Source: Actinomycetota bacterium
GTDB lineage: Bacteria > Actinomycetota > Actinomycetes > S36-B12
Length of the DNA: 15,499 bases
Assembly: GCA_947499275.1 (NCBI GenBank)
Contig: CANMNM010000010.1
Coordinates: 1-15,499, forward strand
Direction of reading: 5' to 3'
Position numbers and translations under genes: made by a program. Below are positions 14,412 to 15,499 of the stretch, one piece after another (the stretch's first letter is position 1; every line of letters begins with the position of its first letter). Under the pieces are notes generated by a model. That model did not search any database, was not told the origin of the DNA, and saw only the letters and a list, made by a program, of their open reading frames with translations.

Positions 14412-15499
14412 AGACGCATCAGCACATTCACCAATTGCCTTTACCAATGCCCCGCGTGAGTTCAGCTCTCCCAACGTGCTCGCTTTTTTGACCATGTCGG
14501 TCGCGATCGGGTCGGTGGGTAAGTAGCGAACTTCAAGCTCAGGATCAAGTGCAGCACAGATCGCCCCTAATTCCCGTTGAATCTCATGCGCGTCTGATTT
14601 GTGAACCATGTTTACAACAACGCATCTGCGTGCACTGGTAAATAGCGAACTATGAGTGCTGTAGGCATTAGCGAGCCTTTGCGCACCTATTGCATCAGCC
14701 CTGGTCACTACAAACACTTGATCCGAATTCTCCAAGACCGTACGCGTCACCACCGCTCGCCGAGGTACCAAAGTCGGCGCCAAATTGATCCCGAGTTCGC
14801 CGTCAATTTCATCAAGGCCTGCTCCAAGATCGATCACGACGTGATCGAAATACTCACGTGCTCGGTCAACAATTTTTTCCATGGCTCCGGCCCGAACTTC
14901 GGGCCACCGCGAAGGGTCAGAAAGACCCGTCATTACCCAGAAATTGGGCGCAATCACCCTCACGCAGTTTGCTAACGACCGCGAGTCCAATGCATTCGCC
15001 TCGGCATAACGTGCTGCAACAACGATTCCACTGACGTCCTCTTCGATCCCCAGTGTCAGCGCAACTGATGGAGCCATGGTGTCCGCATCGATGAGTAGTA
15101 CGCGGGCCCCACGCTTTCCCAGAGCTTCGGCGAACCCAATGGCAAACGTGGTGCGTCCGTGTGAGCCGGGTGACCCCCAACATGCGCTCACCTGGCCGGC
15201 ATTATCGGCATACTCGACACTCTCAGAATTGTGTCGTGTCCTCTTTTCTTGCACCCCAACGCTGACGGACAGGTCCTGCCGCAGGTCTGAAACCAGATCA
15301 AAACCAGCATGATCAGCGCGCAAAATTCGATGTGCATTCCACGACCGCGCAAGTGCTTCCTCATGATCATCAAATGCAATGACAGCGACCGATGCCACCT
15401 GTTGTGTGAGAATGGCAAAAATCTCACTACTCATGCGTGGAAGTTGCGCACCCACTAATACATGGGTTCCGGGAACCACGGCACACACCGAGAGAAGCT
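14304..15499 (-). CDS. CpaE/MinD-like P-loop ATPase, 5' end missing
   Basis: This resembles the CpaE branch of the ParA/MinD family: a receiver-like N-terminal region followed by a P-loop ATPase that in other bacteria positions Flp/Tad pili or related machinery. The frame is open to the window end (first codons LLSVCAVVPG), so the start probably lies beyond 15499; GTG at 15488 is the first start-like codon inside. The N-terminal part (VLVGAQLPRMSSEIFAILTQ) is receiver-like. The ATPase has a P-loop reading GSPGSHGRTT (15147-15176), then VLLIDADTMAPSVAL and HVVIDLGAG as Walker-type acidic strands. Both the MinD signature Lys and the P-loop Lys are missing: Pro replaces the first and Arg the second. 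The last 35 residues and the stop (TAG, 14304-14306) lie antisense inside the L,D-transpeptidase gene. A Soj/ParA role is less likely, given the receiver-like N-terminus and loop sequence. Confidence 0.8.
   Translation of the reverse strand, partial: LLSVCAVVPGTHVLVGAQLPRMSSEIFAILTQQVASVAVIAFDDHEEALARSWNAHRILRADHAGFDLVSDLRQDLSVSVGVQEKRTRHNSESVEYADNAGQVSACWGSPGSHGRTTFAIGFAEALGKRGARVLLIDADTMAPSVALTLGIEEDVSGIVVAARYAEANALDSRSLANCVRVIAPNFWVMTGLSDPSRWPEVRAGAMEKIVDRAREYFDHVVIDLGAGLDEIDGELGINLAPTLVPRRAVVTRTVLENSDQVFVVTRADAIGAQRLANAYSTHSSLFTSARRCVVVNMVHKSDAHEIQRELGAICAALDPELEVRYLPTDPIATDMVKKASTLGELNSRGALVKAIGECADASLRGRKDVDRVTKFSPLVELLSVSCIHSDATAGRNG

Overview
The window looks like a compact, mid-G+C (roughly 50-55% by eye) chromosomal segment from a member of the Actinomycetota. 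The pointers are an adnA-adnB double-strand-break resection pair, a DUF2505 protein, a WS/DGAT-type acyltransferase, a CpaE-like P-loop protein, GTG starts, and several genes that lack a Shine-Dalgarno sequence but have a -10-like hexamer just upstream of the start codon (leaderless pattern). Coding density is very high: no gap exceeds about 130 bp, and three convergent gene pairs overlap at their 3' ends. That suggests a streamlined, possibly aquatic lineage. No mobile element, tRNA, rRNA or CRISPR array was seen.

Layout. (1) 1-1210 (+): 3' part of an integral-membrane acyltransferase-3 (OafA-type) gene cut by the window start. (2) 7467-1179 (-): adnA then adnB, overlapping by 11 bp, encoding two UvrD-like helicase-nuclease subunits. 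The adnA promoter region resembles the LexA-independent DNA-damage promoter (RecA-NDp/PafBC type). (3) 7598-10069 (+): a large membrane protein with an N-terminal membrane region, a kinase-fold domain lacking catalytic residues, and a C-terminal YbhN/LPG-synthase-type flippase domain. (4) 10066-10589 (-): a single-domain rhodanese whose 5' end overlaps a small coding-like frame. (5) 10643-11143 (+): DUF2505. (6) 13605-11156 (-): a WS/DGAT acyltransferase coupled to a patatin-like lipase. (7) 13692-14411 (+): a membrane-anchored L,D-transpeptidase with a Thr-Pro linker. (8) 15499-14304 (-): a CpaE/MinD-like ATPase cut by the window end, overlapping the transpeptidase gene by 108 bp antisense.

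How the genes fit together. AdnAB is the repair module. The flippase-like protein, the WS/DGAT-patatin pair and the acyltransferase-3 protein all bear on lipid or envelope modification, and the L,D-transpeptidase on peptidoglycan cross-linking. No wholly new multi-gene system is obvious. The best leads are the damage-type promoter at adnA, the pseudokinase-flippase fusion, the WS/DGAT with Glu at its catalytic His position, the double reading frame at the rhodanese start, and the antisense overlap across the transpeptidase active site.
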